Part shown: positions 1 through 9,462 of the stretch, in pieces
How the letters are laid out: each line of letters begins with the position of its first letter
How positions within the stretch are numbered: position 1 is the first letter of the stretch
From: Streptomyces varsoviensis
GTDB taxonomy: Bacteria; Actinomycetota; Actinomycetes; Streptomycetales; Streptomycetaceae
Length of the DNA: 64,000 nt
Direction: 5' to 3'
Assembly: GCF_000718635.1 (NCBI RefSeq)
Contig: NZ_JOBF01000002.1
Coordinates: forward strand, 186,001-250,000
Translations under genes and position numbers: made by a program
Notes under the pieces: generated by a model
What the model saw: only the letters and a program-made list of their open reading frames with translations
Told to the model about the DNA's origin: nothing
The model's database searches: none

Positions 1-599
1 ATGTCGGCATCGAAGCCCAGCCCCTCACGGGTACTGAGTACGGCGGTGCCGTGCAGGCCGATGGGGCCGGAGAGCAGGACCGCGTCGTTTGGCCTGGCCC
101 GCGCCGCCGATGGTTCAAGGCCGGGCAGCCGCCGGCCGATGCCGGTGGTGGTGATGAACAGCCGGTCGGCGGCGCCGCGCCCCACCACCTTGGTGTCCCC
201 GGTGACCACCGGCACCTCCGCGTCGGCCGCCGCCTTGCCCAGCGACTCCATGACGGACCGCAGTTCCGCCAGCGCCATGCCCTCCTCGATGATGAGGGAG
301 ACGGCGAGGGCGACGGGTTCGGCGCCGCGCATGGCGAGGTCGTTGACCGTGCCGTGTACGGCGAGGGAGCCGATGTCGCCGCCCGGGAAGAACAGCGGGC
401 TGACGACGAAGCTGTCGGTGCTGACGACCGGCGATTCCAACGGCGGGAGTGTGGCGGCGTCCTCCAGCGGGCCCGGTCGCGCCCCGAGGGCGGGCAGGAC
501 GAGCGTCGCCAGCAGTTCGGCGGTCAGCCGGCCGCCCGCGCCGTGCCCGAGCAGCACTCGCTCGGTCTCCTGCCGTGGTGTGGGGCACTGGATGGTCAT
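1..599 (-). CDS. hypE: HypE, hydrogenase maturation protein (partial, C-terminus off window)
   Basis: HypE dehydrates the thiocarboxamide on its C-terminal cysteine to make the cyanide ligand of the NiFe active site, working with HypF, HypC and HypD. The N-terminal 199 codons are visible and read through to the window edge. They carry the family hallmarks [15 protein letters not shown] and [18 protein letters not shown], followed by [11 protein letters not shown], the PurM/AIR-synthase-like ATP-binding part. The ATG overlaps the hypD stop (ATGA), so translation is probably coupled. The C-terminal Cys cannot be seen. Assignment is secure from the motifs and the position in a hydrogenase operon. 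Confidence 0.93.
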   Translation of the reverse strand, partial: MTIQCPTPRQETERVLLGHGAGGRLTAELLATLVLPALGARPGPLEDAATLPPLESPVVSTDSFVVSPLFFPGGDIGSLAVHGTVNDLAMRGAEPVALAVSLIIEEGMALAELRSVMESLGKAAADAEVPVVTGDTKVVGRGAADRLFITTTGIGRRLPGLEPSAARARPNDAVLLSGPIGLHGTAVLSTREGLGFDAD

Positions 600-1705
600 G
601 GCGGGCTTCCTGTGGGTGTGGCGGTGCGTCCGGCGGCGTGGTAGGCGGCGCAGGTCCCCTCGGCGGAGACCATGGGAGCGCCGAGGGGCGTGCGCGGGGT
701 GCAGCGGGTGCCGTAGGCCGTGCAGTCGGTCGGCTCCCGCGCGCCGGTGAGGATGGCCCCCGCGATGCACCCGCGGTGCTCGGCGGAGCGCAGGCCGCTC
801 ACCCCGAAGCGGCGGGCCGCGTCGAAGGCGGCGTACTCCGGCGCGAGTTCGAGTCCGCTCGCGGGGAGCGGGCCGATGCCGCGCCAGGTGCGGTCGGTGA
901 TCCGGAACACCTGCTCGACGAGGTGCTGGGCGCGGCGGTTGCCGGCGCGCTGGACGGCGCGCGCGTACTGGTTCACCACCTCGGTGCGGCCTTCCTCCAG
1001 TTGCTCGACCGCCATCAGCACGCCTTCCAGGAGGTCGAGCGGCTCGAAGCCGGTGACGACGATGGGGACGCGCCAGCGCGCGGCGATCGGCTCGTACTGC
1101 CGCCAGCCCATCACGGCGCACACATGCCCCGCGGCGAGGAAGGCTTGCACCTCACAGTCCGGGTCGGCCAGCAGCGCGGTCATGGCCGGGGGCACGAGGA
1201 CGTGGCTGACCAGCAGGGAGAAGTTGGCCAGCCCCAGTCGGCGGGCGTGCAGGGCGGCCATGGCGTTGGCGGGCGCGGTGGTCTCGAAGCCGACGGCCAG
1301 GAAGACGACCTCTCGCTCCGGCTCGGCCTCGGCGATCCGTACGGCGTCCATCGGGGAGTAGACGACCCGTACGTCCGCGCCACCGGCCCGCAGGGCCAGC
1401 AGGTCGGTGCGGGTCCCCGGGACGCGCAGCATGTCCCCGAAGCTGGCGAAGGTCACCTCGGGGCGGGCGGCGATGGCCATGGCCCGGTCCAGGGTCTCCA
1501 GGGGTGTCACGCAGACCGGGCAGCCGGGGCCGTGGACCATGCGCATGCCGGCGGGCAGCAACGCGTCGATGCCCTGGCGCACCAGCGTGTGGGTCTGCCC
1601 GCCGCAGACCTCCATGACGCGCCATGGACGGGTCGCGGTGCGCCGGAGCCGGTCCAGTACGTGACGCGCCAGTTCGGGGTCCCGGTATTCGTCGAGGTAG
1701 CGCAT
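596..1705 (-). CDS. hypD: HypD, Fe(CN)2CO assembly scaffold
   Basis: HypD binds a 4Fe-4S cluster and, with HypC, builds the Fe(CN)2CO unit delivered to the hydrogenase large subunit. The protein is 369 aa, the normal family length. It shows the conserved blocks [33 protein letters not shown] and [14 protein letters not shown], plus [18 protein letters not shown]. The open frame runs far upstream, but homology starts at [11 protein letters not shown], whose ATG overlaps the stop of the CBS/BON gene (TAATG). It is cotranscribed with the hydrogenase genes. No hypC, hypA, hypB or hypF is in view; they may lie beyond the left edge. Confidence 0.95.
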   Translation of the reverse strand: MRYLDEYRDPELARHVLDRLRRTATRPWRVMEVCGGQTHTLVRQGIDALLPAGMRMVHGPGCPVCVTPLETLDRAMAIAARPEVTFASFGDMLRVPGTRTDLLALRAGGADVRVVYSPMDAVRIAEAEPEREVVFLAVGFETTAPANAMAALHARRLGLANFSLLVSHVLVPPAMTALLADPDCEVQAFLAAGHVCAVMGWRQYEPIAARWRVPIVVTGFEPLDLLEGVLMAVEQLEEGRTEVVNQYARAVQRAGNRRAQHLVEQVFRITDRTWRGIGPLPASGLELAPEYAAFDAARRFGVSGLRSAEHRGCIAGAILTGAREPTDCTAYGTRCTPRTPLGAPMVSAEGTCAAYHAAGRTATPTGSPP

Positions 1706-2400
1706 TACGGCCTCGCTGATCCCGGAACCGACCCGTCGTGCCCGCTCACCTCGCAGACGACGTCCACGACGCCCTCCACGGCGCGGCACAGCCGGGCCGC
1801 GACCGGTACGAACGAGGTGCTGCGGATGTGCCCGGCGAGGGTGACGACGCCGTCCTTCACGGTGACGTCGACGTTCTGTTCGGGGAAGACCCGGTCGATC
1901 ACGACCCGACGCGTCTCCTCGGCGATGTCGGCGTCGGTGCGCAGGAACACCTTGAGCAGGTCCCCCCGGCTCACCATGCCCTGCAGCAGCCCTTCGGCAT
2001 CGGTGACCGGCAGGTGCTTGACCCGCCGTACGGCCATGATGCGGGCGGCCTGGGGGAGTGTGGCATCGGTGGGCACACAGATGGCGGGCGCGGTCATCAG
2101 CTCCCTCGCCGTCAGCGCTCCGGCTTTGGCCAGGTCCTCCAGTCGCCGGCGGTGCTCGAAGAGCGACGGGTCGCTGCCGCGGAACTCTTCCTTGGGCAGC
2201 AGGTCGGCCTCCGATACGACGCCGACCACCCGGCCCGCGCCCTCCAGCACCGGCAGGGCGCTCACCTTCCACTGCTCCATCGTCTGGACGATCGTCTTGA
2301 AAGGGGCATCCTGGCCGACGGCGACGACGGTGTGGGTCATCACGTCGCTCACCGTGTGCAGGCCGTGTTCCTCCGGGCCCTCGGGCTGGGTCACGGGCAT
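1705..2400 (-). CDS. CBS-pair and BON domain protein in the hydrogenase operon
   Basis: A 231-aa soluble protein with two CBS repeats (roughly residues 18-75 and 92-150), recognisable from [19 protein letters not shown] and [16 protein letters not shown], and a C-terminal BON domain (about 158-225, [12 protein letters not shown]). CBS pairs commonly bind adenine nucleotides. CBS/BON proteins are abundant in actinobacterial hypoxia regulons, but the ligand of this one is unknown. The start at MPVTQPEG overlaps the end of hydA by 10 bases, and the stop overlaps the hypD start by one base, so it sits inside the operon. I infer an energy-state sensing or protective role linked to the hydrogenase. 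Confidence 0.85.
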   Translation of the reverse strand: MPVTQPEGPEEHGLHTVSDVMTHTVVAVGQDAPFKTIVQTMEQWKVSALPVLEGAGRVVGVVSEADLLPKEEFRGSDPSLFEHRRRLEDLAKAGALTARELMTAPAICVPTDATLPQAARIMAVRRVKHLPVTDAEGLLQGMVSRGDLLKVFLRTDADIAEETRRVVIDRVFPEQNVDVTVKDGVVTLAGHIRSTSFVPVAARLCRAVEGVVDVVCEVSGHDGSVPGSARP

Positions 2401-3782
2401 GGCGGGCTCCTTCGGACATGGTCGACGGTGAGGTCCAGAAAGTGGGCGGAGCAGGAGATGCACGGATCGTGGTTGCGGATGCCGCGCTCGCACAGGGCGG
2501 TCAACTCCGCGTCCGTGTCCTGTTCGCCGGCGTCCAGCCGGTCTTGGACGAGCCGTCGCAGGTCTTCCTCCATCGCGCCCTGGTTCTGGGACGTGGGCGG
2601 CACGAGCGTGGCGGCGGTGACGATGCCGTCCGCGTCCAGCGTGTAGCGGTGGTAGAGCAGGCCACGCGGTGCCTCGGTCGCACCGTGTCCGGTGCCGGCG
2701 CGCGGACGCACGTCCACGTACGGGCGGTCCGGCGGCTCGTACGCGTCGATGATCCGCAGCGCCTCGTCGATTGCGTACAGCGCCTCGACGGCCCGCACGA
2801 CGATGCTGCGGAAGGGATTGCGGCAGACGGCGCCGGCCAGGGGGTCGCCCAGGCCGCCCTCGCGTGCCGCCTCCTGGGCGAGCGGAGACAGCCACCGCCC
2901 GCTGATCGCAAAGCGGGCCATCGCGCCGGTCAGATAGCGCTCGCCGCCGAGCGTCGCCTGCAGTGCGGTCGAGTACGGGACCTGGTGTTCGGTGGTCTCG
3001 TCCGAGAACGCGTACACGGGGAACTGGCGAATCGGGAGCGACGCGGGGGTGCCGGCCGAGACTCCGCAAGATCCGGGGGCGGCCATGACGGTGGGGGTGC
3101 CGGAGTCGATCGCGTAGCGGCCGGGTTCGGCGAGCGCCAGCAGAGCGTGATCCAGTCCCGCGTCGGGGAAGTCGAAGCCCGCGACCCAGCGCACGGTCTC
3201 CCACGCGTCGTCGCGGGCCCGGCGCAGCCGTTCGGCCAGCGGCTTCAGTTCCCCGCAGGTCGGTGCGCGGTGAAAGCCGCCGAGCCGGACGTTGACGGGG
3301 TGGATGGCGCGCCCGCCGAGCTGTTCGAGGATCGCGTTGCCCGCCTGCTTGATGCGCAGCCCCCTCTCGACGTGGGCGCGTTGGGTGCGGGCGAGTTCGA
3401 CCGCGCCGTCCACGCCGAGGAAATCCGGGGCGTGCAGCAGGTAGATGTGCAGCACCTGGCTCTCGATCCACTCTCCGCAGTACAGCAGCCGCCGCAGCGC
3501 CGCCCGTTGTCCGTCGACCGTCACCCCGCAGGCGTCTTCGAGGGCCCGGCAGGCGCTCATCTGGTACGCGACCGGGCAGATGCCGCACACCCGCGCGGTG
3601 ATGTCGGGCGGCTCGGTGTACGAGCGGCCGCGCAGGAACGCCTCGAAGAACCGCGGCGGTTCGTAAATGCGCAGCTCGGCTCCGCTGACCGTGCCGCCGT
3701 CGACCGTCAGGTGCAGCGCTCCCTCCCCCTCGACCCGGGCGAGGGAGCCGACATGCAGGACCCGCGAGCCGCGGTGGGTCAT
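2391..3782 (-). CDS. hydA: NiFe hydrogenase large (alpha) subunit, group 3b type
   Basis: Catalytic subunit that carries the NiFe centre and oxidises or evolves H2. It is 463 aa long. The two Cys pairs that ligate nickel are present: RVCGICP (Cys66, Cys69) near the N-terminus and DPCISCSAH (Cys441, Cys444) near the end. Sixteen residues follow the final His, so a C-terminal peptide still has to be removed by a maturation protease that is not in view. No membrane anchor or Tat signal is seen. Gene order B-G-D-A matches the cytosolic NADP-linked sulfhydrogenase/hydrogenase family of Pyrococcus and the Hyh enzyme of mycobacteria. Its start overlaps hydD by 4 bases. Confidence 0.94.
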   Translation of the reverse strand: MTHRGSRVLHVGSLARVEGEGALHLTVDGGTVSGAELRIYEPPRFFEAFLRGRSYTEPPDITARVCGICPVAYQMSACRALEDACGVTVDGQRAALRRLLYCGEWIESQVLHIYLLHAPDFLGVDGAVELARTQRAHVERGLRIKQAGNAILEQLGGRAIHPVNVRLGGFHRAPTCGELKPLAERLRRARDDAWETVRWVAGFDFPDAGLDHALLALAEPGRYAIDSGTPTVMAAPGSCGVSAGTPASLPIRQFPVYAFSDETTEHQVPYSTALQATLGGERYLTGAMARFAISGRWLSPLAQEAAREGGLGDPLAGAVCRNPFRSIVVRAVEALYAIDEALRIIDAYEPPDRPYVDVRPRAGTGHGATEAPRGLLYHRYTLDADGIVTAATLVPPTSQNQGAMEEDLRRLVQDRLDAGEQDTDAELTALCERGIRNHDPCISCSAHFLDLTVDHVRRSPPCP

Positions 3783-4570
3783 GACGGCGCCCCCTCGACC
3801 TCTGCGAAGGACGCGGCGTTGTACGTGCGCAGGGCGCGCCGCACGTCGTCGTCGCTCATGCCGTCCCGCCGCAACAGGGGTATCAGAGCGGGCAGGTTGA
3901 CCGAGGCGGACGGTCCGAAGCAGCCGTAGCAGCCGCGCCCGTACGCCGGGCAGATCGCGCCGCAACCGGCATGGGTGACCGGTCCCAGACAGGGCGTGCC
4001 GTGGGCGACGGTCACGCAGACGGTGCCGCGGCGCTTGCAGGCGAAGCAGACGCTGTGATTCGGCACATCCGGCTTGCGGCCCGCCAGAAAGGCCGTGATC
4101 ACTTCGAGGAGCTGTCCGCGGTCGATGGGGCAGCCGCGCAACTCGAAGTCGACGGGGACGTGGGCCGATACGGGGGTGGAGGTGGTGAGCGTGGCGATGT
4201 AATCCGGCCGCGCGTAGACGGTGGCACGGAATTCCTCGACGTCGGCGAAGTTGCGCAGCGCCTGGATACCGCCCGCCGTGGCGCAGGCGCCGATGGTGAC
4301 CAGGAACCGCGCAGCGGACCGGATCTCCCGTACTCGTTCGGCGTCGGCGGGCGTGGTGACGGAGCCTTCCACGAGGGCGAGGTCGTACGGGCCGGGGCGC
4401 ACGGCGCTGGATGCCTCCAGGAAGTGCGAGATGTCCAGCCGCCCGGCCACCGCGAGGAGCTGGTCCTCGCAGTCGAGCAGGGTCAGTTGGCAGCCGTCGC
4501 ACGAGGCGAGCTTGAAGACGGCGAGCGTCGGGCGGGCGCCGCCGTCGTACGGAACCGGCTGGGGCCTCAT
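3779..4570 (-). CDS. hydD: NiFe hydrogenase small (delta) subunit
   Basis: Electron-transfer subunit of the hydrogenase, 263 aa, carrying three predicted FeS clusters. Visible motifs are [16 protein letters not shown] (Cys24 and Cys27, proximal cluster), [30 protein letters not shown], and a dense Cys region [11 protein letters not shown]...[15 protein letters not shown]...GCYGCFG. There is no Tat signal peptide, in agreement with a cytosolic group 3 enzyme. The start ATG lies one base after the hydG stop, with a GGAG ribosome site in the end of hydG. Its stop overlaps the hydA start (ATGA). Confidence 0.94.
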   Translation of the reverse strand: MRPQPVPYDGGARPTLAVFKLASCDGCQLTLLDCEDQLLAVAGRLDISHFLEASSAVRPGPYDLALVEGSVTTPADAERVREIRSAARFLVTIGACATAGGIQALRNFADVEEFRATVYARPDYIATLTTSTPVSAHVPVDFELRGCPIDRGQLLEVITAFLAGRKPDVPNHSVCFACKRRGTVCVTVAHGTPCLGPVTHAGCGAICPAYGRGCYGCFGPSASVNLPALIPLLRRDGMSDDDVRRALRTYNAASFAEVEGAPS

Positions 4571-4571
4571 G

Positions 4572-5405
4572 TCACAGCTCCTTCACGGCGAGGAGGGGCT
4601 CGGCGCGCCCCCAGTCGGTTACCGGCCCGTCCCGGCACAGCAGGACGGAGCCCAGTTGGCAGTGGCCGCAGAAACCTTCTCCACAGCGCATGTTCCGCTC
4701 CAGCGACACCTGGACGCGGTGCGGCGGGGTCCCGGCCCGCACCAGTTCCCCAGCCACCGCGTGGATCATGGGCTCGGGCCCGCACACGAAGGCGCACACA
4801 CGGGAGGGGGACCATGTGCCGCGGGACAGGAGCCGGGTGACCACACCCACGTCCCCGCGCCAGTCCGGTTCCGGGTGGTCCACCGTGACGTCGATGTGAG
4901 CCTCGGCGCCCCACGCCCTGGTCTGTGCCCGGTACAGCAGGTCACTCGGTGTACGGGCGCCGATCAGTACGGTGAGCCGACCGTAACGTCCGGGTTGTGC
5001 GAGTCCGTCCAGGATCAGTGGCCGCAGCGGTGCGAGCCCGATGCCACCGGCGACCACCAGCACGTCGAGCCCCGCGGCCGAGGCCAGATCCCAGCCGACG
5101 CCGTAGGGGCCGCGCACCCCCACGGTGTCGCCCACCCGCAGCCCGTACAGGGCCCGGGACACCGCGCCGACCGCCCGCACCGTGTGCACCAGCGTCGGCT
5201 CCCCGTCGTCCAGGCCCGACACCGATACGGGGATCTCGCCGACCCCGAACGCGTAGACCATCGCGAACTGCCCCGGCCGGAACGGCGGCAGCGCGTCGCC
5301 GACCGGGCTCAGCTCGAACGTGGCGACGTCCGCGGTCTCCCGAGCGCGCCGTACGACCCGGTAGGGGAAGGGCCGGCTGCTGGGGCGCGCTGCTGCGGGA
5401 TTCAT
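4572..5405 (-). CDS. hydG: Hydrogenase gamma subunit, FAD/NAD(P)-binding oxidoreductase
   Basis: Diaphorase-type subunit, 277 aa, that passes electrons between the FeS chain and NAD(P)H. The ferredoxin-NADP reductase fold is visible: an FAD-binding barrel with [20 protein letters not shown], a pyridine-nucleotide site [14 protein letters not shown] and FVCGPEPMI. Near the end four cysteines in [18 protein letters not shown] (Cys241, 246, 249, 257) form a 2Fe-2S site as in dihydroorotate dehydrogenase electron-transfer subunits. The listed open frame extends upstream, but [10 protein letters not shown] is chosen because its ATG overlaps the stop of the preceding CNBD gene by four bases. Confidence 0.92.
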   Translation of the reverse strand: MNPAAARPSSRPFPYRVVRRARETADVATFELSPVGDALPPFRPGQFAMVYAFGVGEIPVSVSGLDDGEPTLVHTVRAVGAVSRALYGLRVGDTVGVRGPYGVGWDLASAAGLDVLVVAGGIGLAPLRPLILDGLAQPGRYGRLTVLIGARTPSDLLYRAQTRAWGAEAHIDVTVDHPEPDWRGDVGVVTRLLSRGTWSPSRVCAFVCGPEPMIHAVAGELVRAGTPPHRVQVSLERNMRCGEGFCGHCQLGSVLLCRDGPVTDWGRAEPLLAVKEL

Positions 5406-5878
5406 CGGGGCGGCTCGCTCCCGTACGGTCCGTACAGGTCCAGCAGCCGGGTGCGCGCACACTCCAGCCGGTGCCCGATGACCTCGGCCACCGCCAGCAC
5501 CAGCGGGTATCCCAGCGCCGGGTCCCGCCCGCACAGGCGGCGCACCGCTTCGGCGTCGAACTCCCGGGCTCGCACCGTGCTCCGCGCCTCGGCCCCCATG
5601 TGCCACTGTCGTGGCGGGAACAGCCAGGACCAGCCCACCAGGTCTCCCGGTCCCAGCGTCTCGATCACCGCGGCCCGGCAGCCGGGGACGTGGAGGTCCA
5701 AAGCGACGCTGCCGGTTTTGATGATCCAGAACTGGTTCGCCGCCCGATGCTCTTCGAAGAGCCGCGCACCCGCCGGGAAGGACACCTCCCGGGCCAGCCC
5801 CATCAGCCGGTCGTACTGCTCGTCGGGCAGGGCTTCCAGCCGGCCGGCCACGGTCCTCGGACCCATTCCGGTGTCCAT
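5402..5878 (-). CDS. Cyclic-nucleotide-binding-fold protein inside the hydrogenase operon
   Basis: A 158-aa protein made of a single Crp/cNMP-binding beta-roll: FPAGARLFEEHRAANQFWII, KTGSVALDLH and LGPGDLVGWSWLFPP. No helix-turn-helix is visible after the roll, so it is unlikely to be a DNA-binding Crp. It sits between hydB and hydG with one- and four-base overlaps, so it is made stoichiometrically with the enzyme. I infer an allosteric or redox-sensing partner of the hydrogenase. The phosphate-binding signature of true cAMP receptors is not obvious, and the ligand is unknown. Similar small CNBD genes are known near group 3b hydrogenases. Confidence 0.85.
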   Translation of the reverse strand: MDTGMGPRTVAGRLEALPDEQYDRLMGLAREVSFPAGARLFEEHRAANQFWIIKTGSVALDLHVPGCRAAVIETLGPGDLVGWSWLFPPRQWHMGAEARSTVRAREFDAEAVRRLCGRDPALGYPLVLAVAEVIGHRLECARTRLLDLYGPYGSEPPR

Positions 5879-7056
5879 CAGGGGGTCTCCTCGGCAGCGG
5901 CCTGTCGGTCTGCGGATTCCGCGTGCAGGGCGGCGGCCTCCTCGGTGATGTCGATGCCGACCGGACACCACACGATGCAGCGTCCGCAGCCCACGCAGCC
6001 CGACTCGCCGAACTGGTCGTGCCAGGTGCCGAGCTTGTGTGTCAGCCACTGCCGGTAGCGGCTGCGCGCGGAAGCGCGGACCGGGCCGCCGTGCAGGTGG
6101 CTGAAGTCCAGGTCGAAGCAGGAGTCCCAGCGTTGCCACCGCTCCGCGTGATCGCCCGTCAGGTCGGTGACGTCCTCGGTGGTGGTGCAGAAGCAGGTCG
6201 GACAGACCATCGTGCAGTTGCCGCAGGTCAGACAGCGCGCGGCGACATCGTCCCAGCGTGCGGCGTCGAGCGAACCCGCCATCAGGGCGTGCAGGTCGAC
6301 CGGCGGCATGGCGCGTTCCATGTGCTGTGCCGCCGCTGCGACGGCCTCGCGGGCGGCGACCCGCGAGGGCGCGTCGCCGGGACGGTGGGGGAGCCGTCCG
6401 AGTACGCGCTCACCCGCCGGGCTGCCCGCGCGAACCCAGAAGCGGTGCCCCTCGTCGTCCAGCACCTCGGTCAGCGCCAGGTCGTACGCCGCGGCGTCGC
6501 CGTCCTCCCTCCCCACCCCCGGTCCGCTCCCCATCGACGTGCAGAAGCAGGTGGCGCCGGGGTCGGTGCACTCGACGGCGACGACGAAGGCGCGCTCGCG
6601 GCGGCGCCGGTAGGCGGTGGCGGTGTGCGGGCCACCGCCGAGGACTCGGTCCTGGACCGCGATGGCGCGCAGGTCACAGGGGCGTACACCCAGGAACGCG
6701 TACGCGGGGGGTGCGACGTCCTCCGCCTGGAAGGCGAGCCGGCCCCGCGCATCCCGGTCCACGGTCCACAGCCGCTCGCGCTGCGGGTGCAGATAGGTCT
6801 TCCAGGACTGCGGTCCGGCACTGTGCGCGAAGATCATCGCGTCCGGCCGGGAGACGAGCCGGTACCGGCCGGCCTCCAGCTCCACACCGCAGCCATGCGG
6901 CAGTTCGTCCGCCGTGGAGATCTCCGCGAGGACGATCGCCCCGTCGCGGCACGTGGGGCCGATGACGGTACGGTCCTCGGCGAGGACGTCGACCAGCGCG
7001 GCCAGGCCCTCCGACGCGGAGATCACCGCGCCCGGTACGGATGAACTTGTGGTCAT
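5878..7056 (-). CDS. hydB: Hydrogenase beta subunit, 4Fe-4S protein
   Basis: First gene of the hydrogenase operon, 392 aa. The C-terminal third has two ferredoxin-type motifs, CLTCGNCTMVCPTCFC and CVGCGRCIVWCPVGID, typical of the HydB/AsrA-like beta subunit that relays electrons between hydG and the core dimer. The N-terminal region (FLGVRPCDLRAIAVQDRVL, ECTDPGATCFCTSMG) matches the sulfite-reductase-A-like part of the family. MTTSSSVPG is taken as start because GGGAGG lies 6 bases upstream. The stop overlaps the next ATG (TGATG). A palindromic box about 70 bases upstream (7125-7142) probably controls the operon. Confidence 0.93.
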   Translation of the reverse strand: MTTSSSVPGAVISASEGLAALVDVLAEDRTVIGPTCRDGAIVLAEISTADELPHGCGVELEAGRYRLVSRPDAMIFAHSAGPQSWKTYLHPQRERLWTVDRDARGRLAFQAEDVAPPAYAFLGVRPCDLRAIAVQDRVLGGGPHTATAYRRRRERAFVVAVECTDPGATCFCTSMGSGPGVGREDGDAAAYDLALTEVLDDEGHRFWVRAGSPAGERVLGRLPHRPGDAPSRVAAREAVAAAAQHMERAMPPVDLHALMAGSLDAARWDDVAARCLTCGNCTMVCPTCFCTTTEDVTDLTGDHAERWQRWDSCFDLDFSHLHGGPVRASARSRYRQWLTHKLGTWHDQFGESGCVGCGRCIVWCPVGIDITEEAAALHAESADRQAAAEETP

Positions 7057-7124
7057 CAGAGCCTCCCGCCGGCCGTCCCATGGGGACCGTCTCCTCATCG
7101 TCGGCCCGAGAACTCGTGCGGGGA

Positions 7125-7142
7125 GGGGGCCGAACGGCCCCC
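7125..7142. promoter_or_regulatory. Palindromic DevR/OsdR-type box upstream of hydB
   Basis: GGGGGCCGAACGGCCCCC is an 8+8 perfect dyad around AA. It lies 69 bases before the hydB ATG and about 260 bases before the divergent serine hydrolase gene. The same core recurs at 9463-9480, 13062-13080 and 13135-13152, always in front of genes with a hypoxia-type function. Size and symmetry resemble DosR/OsdR boxes. Binding by a DevR homologue is inferred; no such regulator is in the window. Confidence 0.6.
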
Positions 7143-7196
7143 GGCACGTGCTGCCAGTGCCTTCCCGCCTCCGTTCCGCGCTCCCGGCATCGGAGG

Positions 7197-7241
7197 TCTT
7201 CCCGGAGCGGCGGGGATGCCTTCGAGCCATCTCCGGGAAGA
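7197..7241. repeat. 11-bp perfect inverted repeat in the divergent promoter region
   Basis: TCTTCCCGGAG at 7197-7207 is repeated in inverted orientation as CTCCGGGAAGA at 7231-7241, with a 23-base spacer. It lies between hydB and the divergent serine hydrolase gene, separate from the GCCGAACGGCCC box. It could be a second operator or a transcript stem-loop. No run of T follows, so a simple terminator is less likely. Confidence 0.45.
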
Positions 7242-7402
7242 TCCCCTCCCTGACCTGGCGCGGCTCGTTCCCTGCCACTATGAGGCCGGAGCGGAACGTC
7301 CCGCACGGGGCCTGCGGCCTCTTTTCCTGCCTTCCCGGCCCCTTGACGGCAAGGGCGCGTGCCCGGATAACTGCCGCCATGCGTCAGCGATGAGGAGGAG
7401 CC

Positions 7403-8848
7403 GTGCTTCAGGAGATCGCGAGCACGACGCGGGAGTGGGCCGCCGCATTACTGAACCGCCGGTCCATCGGAGGACTGGCGCTGGGGGTGGTGCACGACGG
7501 TCGCCTTGAACATGCGTTTCTGCACGGATTCGCCGACTTGGAAGCGCGCGAGCCGGTCGGCGAGGACACGGTCTTCCGTGTCGCGTCGATCAGCAAGACC
7601 TTCACCGCCATCGCGGTGATGCAGTTGTGGGAGCGCGGACAGGTCGACCTGGACACCCCGGCCGCCGACTACCTCAGCGCCTACCCGCTCCTCGCGGCCG
7701 AGCCGGGCTTCCAGCCCCCGACGCTGCGCCATCTGCTGACCCACACCGCGGGCATCGGCGAGCTGCGCACCCCCTACGACCTGCTGCGGCCCAACGCTGG
7801 AGAGGGCGTGCGGGCGGGCCGTCCCGTGCCGTCGCTCGCCGAGTACTACCGGCGGGGACTGCGGATCGACGCGGAGCCGGGCACGCAGTGGACGTACGCC
7901 AACCACGGATTCGCCACCCTCGGCCAGATCGTCGCGGAGGTCAGCGGCGTCCCCTTCGACCGCTACCTGCGCGAGCGCGTCTTCACCCCGCTCGGCATGG
8001 CCGACACCGACCTGATCCGCACCGCACGCCTCAGCGGACGCCTGGCGACCGGGTACGAGCTGCGTGCCCGGGGGCTCAAAGCGGTAGTCGACCGGGAACG
8101 GACCACTCCGGGAGCCTCGTCCGTCTACTCGACACCGCGGGACATGACACGCTACCTGTGCGCGCTCCTCGGCGGCGGCGCCAATGAGCACGGCTCGGTC
8201 CTCTCACCCACGACCCTCGCCACGATGTACGCCGCCCACTACCAGCCTGACCCCCGCGTCCCCGGCATGGGCCTCGCCTTCTTCCGCGGCGCGGCCGACG
8301 GCCACCGCTTCGTCGAACACCAGGGAATCCTCCCCGGCTTCAACTCCCAGATGTTCGTGGCCCCGGACGACGGGCTCGCCGTGTTCGCCCTGACCAACGC
8401 CGCTCACCGCGCGCTGCTGTGGCTGCCCGGTGAGATCGAGGGGCTTCTGCGGCGCCTGCTCGGCCTGCCCGAGCAGGCGATCCGTACCGATGTGCCGCGA
8501 CGCCCCGAGGCGTGGGGAGAGATATGCGGTTGGTACAGCCTCGCCGGCCGGGTCACGGACATACGGGCCCGGGCCATGGCCGGCTCCGCGGTGGAGGTCT
8601 TCGTGAGCGGTGGCCGGCTCATGCTGCGGAGCCTGATACCCGTCCCCACGATGGTGCGCGGCCTCCCGCTCCACCCCGACGACGAGAACGATCCCTACGC
8701 GTTCCGCATCGACCTGTCGCGGTTCGGGATCGGCAAGGCGCGCGTCGTGTTCAGCCGCGGGCCGGTGCCCGGAGCCGCCGCGCTGCACTTCGTACCCATC
8801 CCCCTCTCCCTGCACAAGCGCGCGGCTCCCCGGCTCAGCCGACGCTGA
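7403..8848 (+). CDS. Serine hydrolase, class C beta-lactamase/PBP-like family
   Basis: A 481-aa serine hydrolase of the beta-lactamase-related (esterase/D-aminopeptidase) family. The catalytic SxxK is SISK at residues 62-65. The Tyr motif is in TYANHGFATLG near 170, and a HQG in place of KTG is near 300. An extra C-terminal domain of about 120 residues follows, as in many penicillin-binding-protein-like esterases. No signal peptide is seen, so it may act inside the cell. The GTG start is preceded by GAGGAG at 6 bases. It is divergent from the hydrogenase operon and shares the boxed intergenic region. Substrate is unknown; resistance should not be assumed. Confidence 0.82.
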   Translation: MLQEIASTTREWAAALLNRRSIGGLALGVVHDGRLEHAFLHGFADLEAREPVGEDTVFRVASISKTFTAIAVMQLWERGQVDLDTPAADYLSAYPLLAAEPGFQPPTLRHLLTHTAGIGELRTPYDLLRPNAGEGVRAGRPVPSLAEYYRRGLRIDAEPGTQWTYANHGFATLGQIVAEVSGVPFDRYLRERVFTPLGMADTDLIRTARLSGRLATGYELRARGLKAVVDRERTTPGASSVYSTPRDMTRYLCALLGGGANEHGSVLSPTTLATMYAAHYQPDPRVPGMGLAFFRGAADGHRFVEHQGILPGFNSQMFVAPDDGLAVFALTNAAHRALLWLPGEIEGLLRRLLGLPEQAIRTDVPRRPEAWGEICGWYSLAGRVTDIRARAMAGSAVEVFVSGGRLMLRSLIPVPTMVRGLPLHPDDENDPYAFRIDLSRFGIGKARVVFSRGPVPGAAALHFVPIPLSLHKRAAPRLSRR

Positions 8849-8985
8849 CAGGCCGGGGCCGGGCCGCGCCTCCGGACGTAGAGGACGGGCTCGCCCCAAG
8901 ACACCCTGTTCTCCTGGCACATCGGCCGTCCGGTGCTGCCGTGGGGCGTCCGACGGGCGGCCGGTGGAGTGCGAGAGCGGCCGTG

Positions 8986-9189
8986 TCACTCGCCCTCGTC
9001 GCGCTCACGGCGCGCGGGGCGCCCGATCGGCCTGCGGTGCGCTCGCGCCGCCCGGTCACGGCGGTCGAGGTACCAGGCGAGGAGGGTCAGCAGCACGGCG
9101 GCGGTCAGACACAGCAGCGCTCCCAGGAGCGGCCACCCCACGAACGGCACATCTTCCCAGTAGATCGTTCCGGTGCCGTATCCGTACAT
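8986..9189 (-). CDS. Small single-pass membrane protein (67 aa)
   Basis: A 67-aa protein with one hydrophobic helix (about residues 19-42, PLLGALLCLTAAVLLTLLAW) followed by a very basic tail of Arg residues, giving an N-out/C-in prediction. GAGGAGG lies 9 bases before the ATG. It follows a 29-aa membrane peptide gene by 50 bases and is probably cotranscribed with it from the boxed promoter at about 9400. I do not recognise a family. Context suggests a membrane peptide made under low oxygen. Confidence 0.7.
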   Translation of the reverse strand: MYGYGTGTIYWEDVPFVGWPLLGALLCLTAAVLLTLLAWYLDRRDRAARAHRRPIGRPARRERDEGE

Positions 9190-9239
9190 GACTCCGCCTC
9201 CTCGCGGCACGAGCGCAACGGTCGGCAGCGCTCGGGGTG

Positions 9240-9329
9240 TTACTTCTTCGGCCTCGCGAAGTAGCTGCTGATGACGGCTGCGAGAGCGAACAGCGCGGCG
9301 ATGACGACCAGTGCTGTGGGCCAGTTCAT
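9240..9329 (-). CDS. 29-aa hydrophobic membrane peptide
   Basis: A very short gene that begins MNWPTALVVIAALFAL and continues as a single transmembrane helix ending in a positively charged tail (FARPKK). It has a strong ribosome site (GAGGAGG, 6 bases from the ATG). Start, stop and spacing are consistent with a real gene upstream of the 67-aa protein. Its size and architecture recall small subunits of membrane oxidases or transporters, but no partner is evident here. Function unknown. Confidence 0.6.
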   Translation of the reverse strand: MNWPTALVVIAALFALAAVISSYFARPKK

Positions 9330-9462
9330 CGATTCCTCCTCGGGCTCGTACACGCGATGGACCAGGGGCTACGCCTGGGGCCTGGCGGACACCCGGCCGG
9401 CACGGTCCCGAGTGGGCGTGGCCCGTACCTTCATCGTCGGTCCGGTGCGCGGGGGCGTTGAT

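Noticed and set aside
7403..8848. Beta-lactam resistance gene
   Set aside because: The SxxK fold is shared by esterases and peptidases, a HQG replaces KTG, and no secretion signal is visible; a resistance role is not supported.
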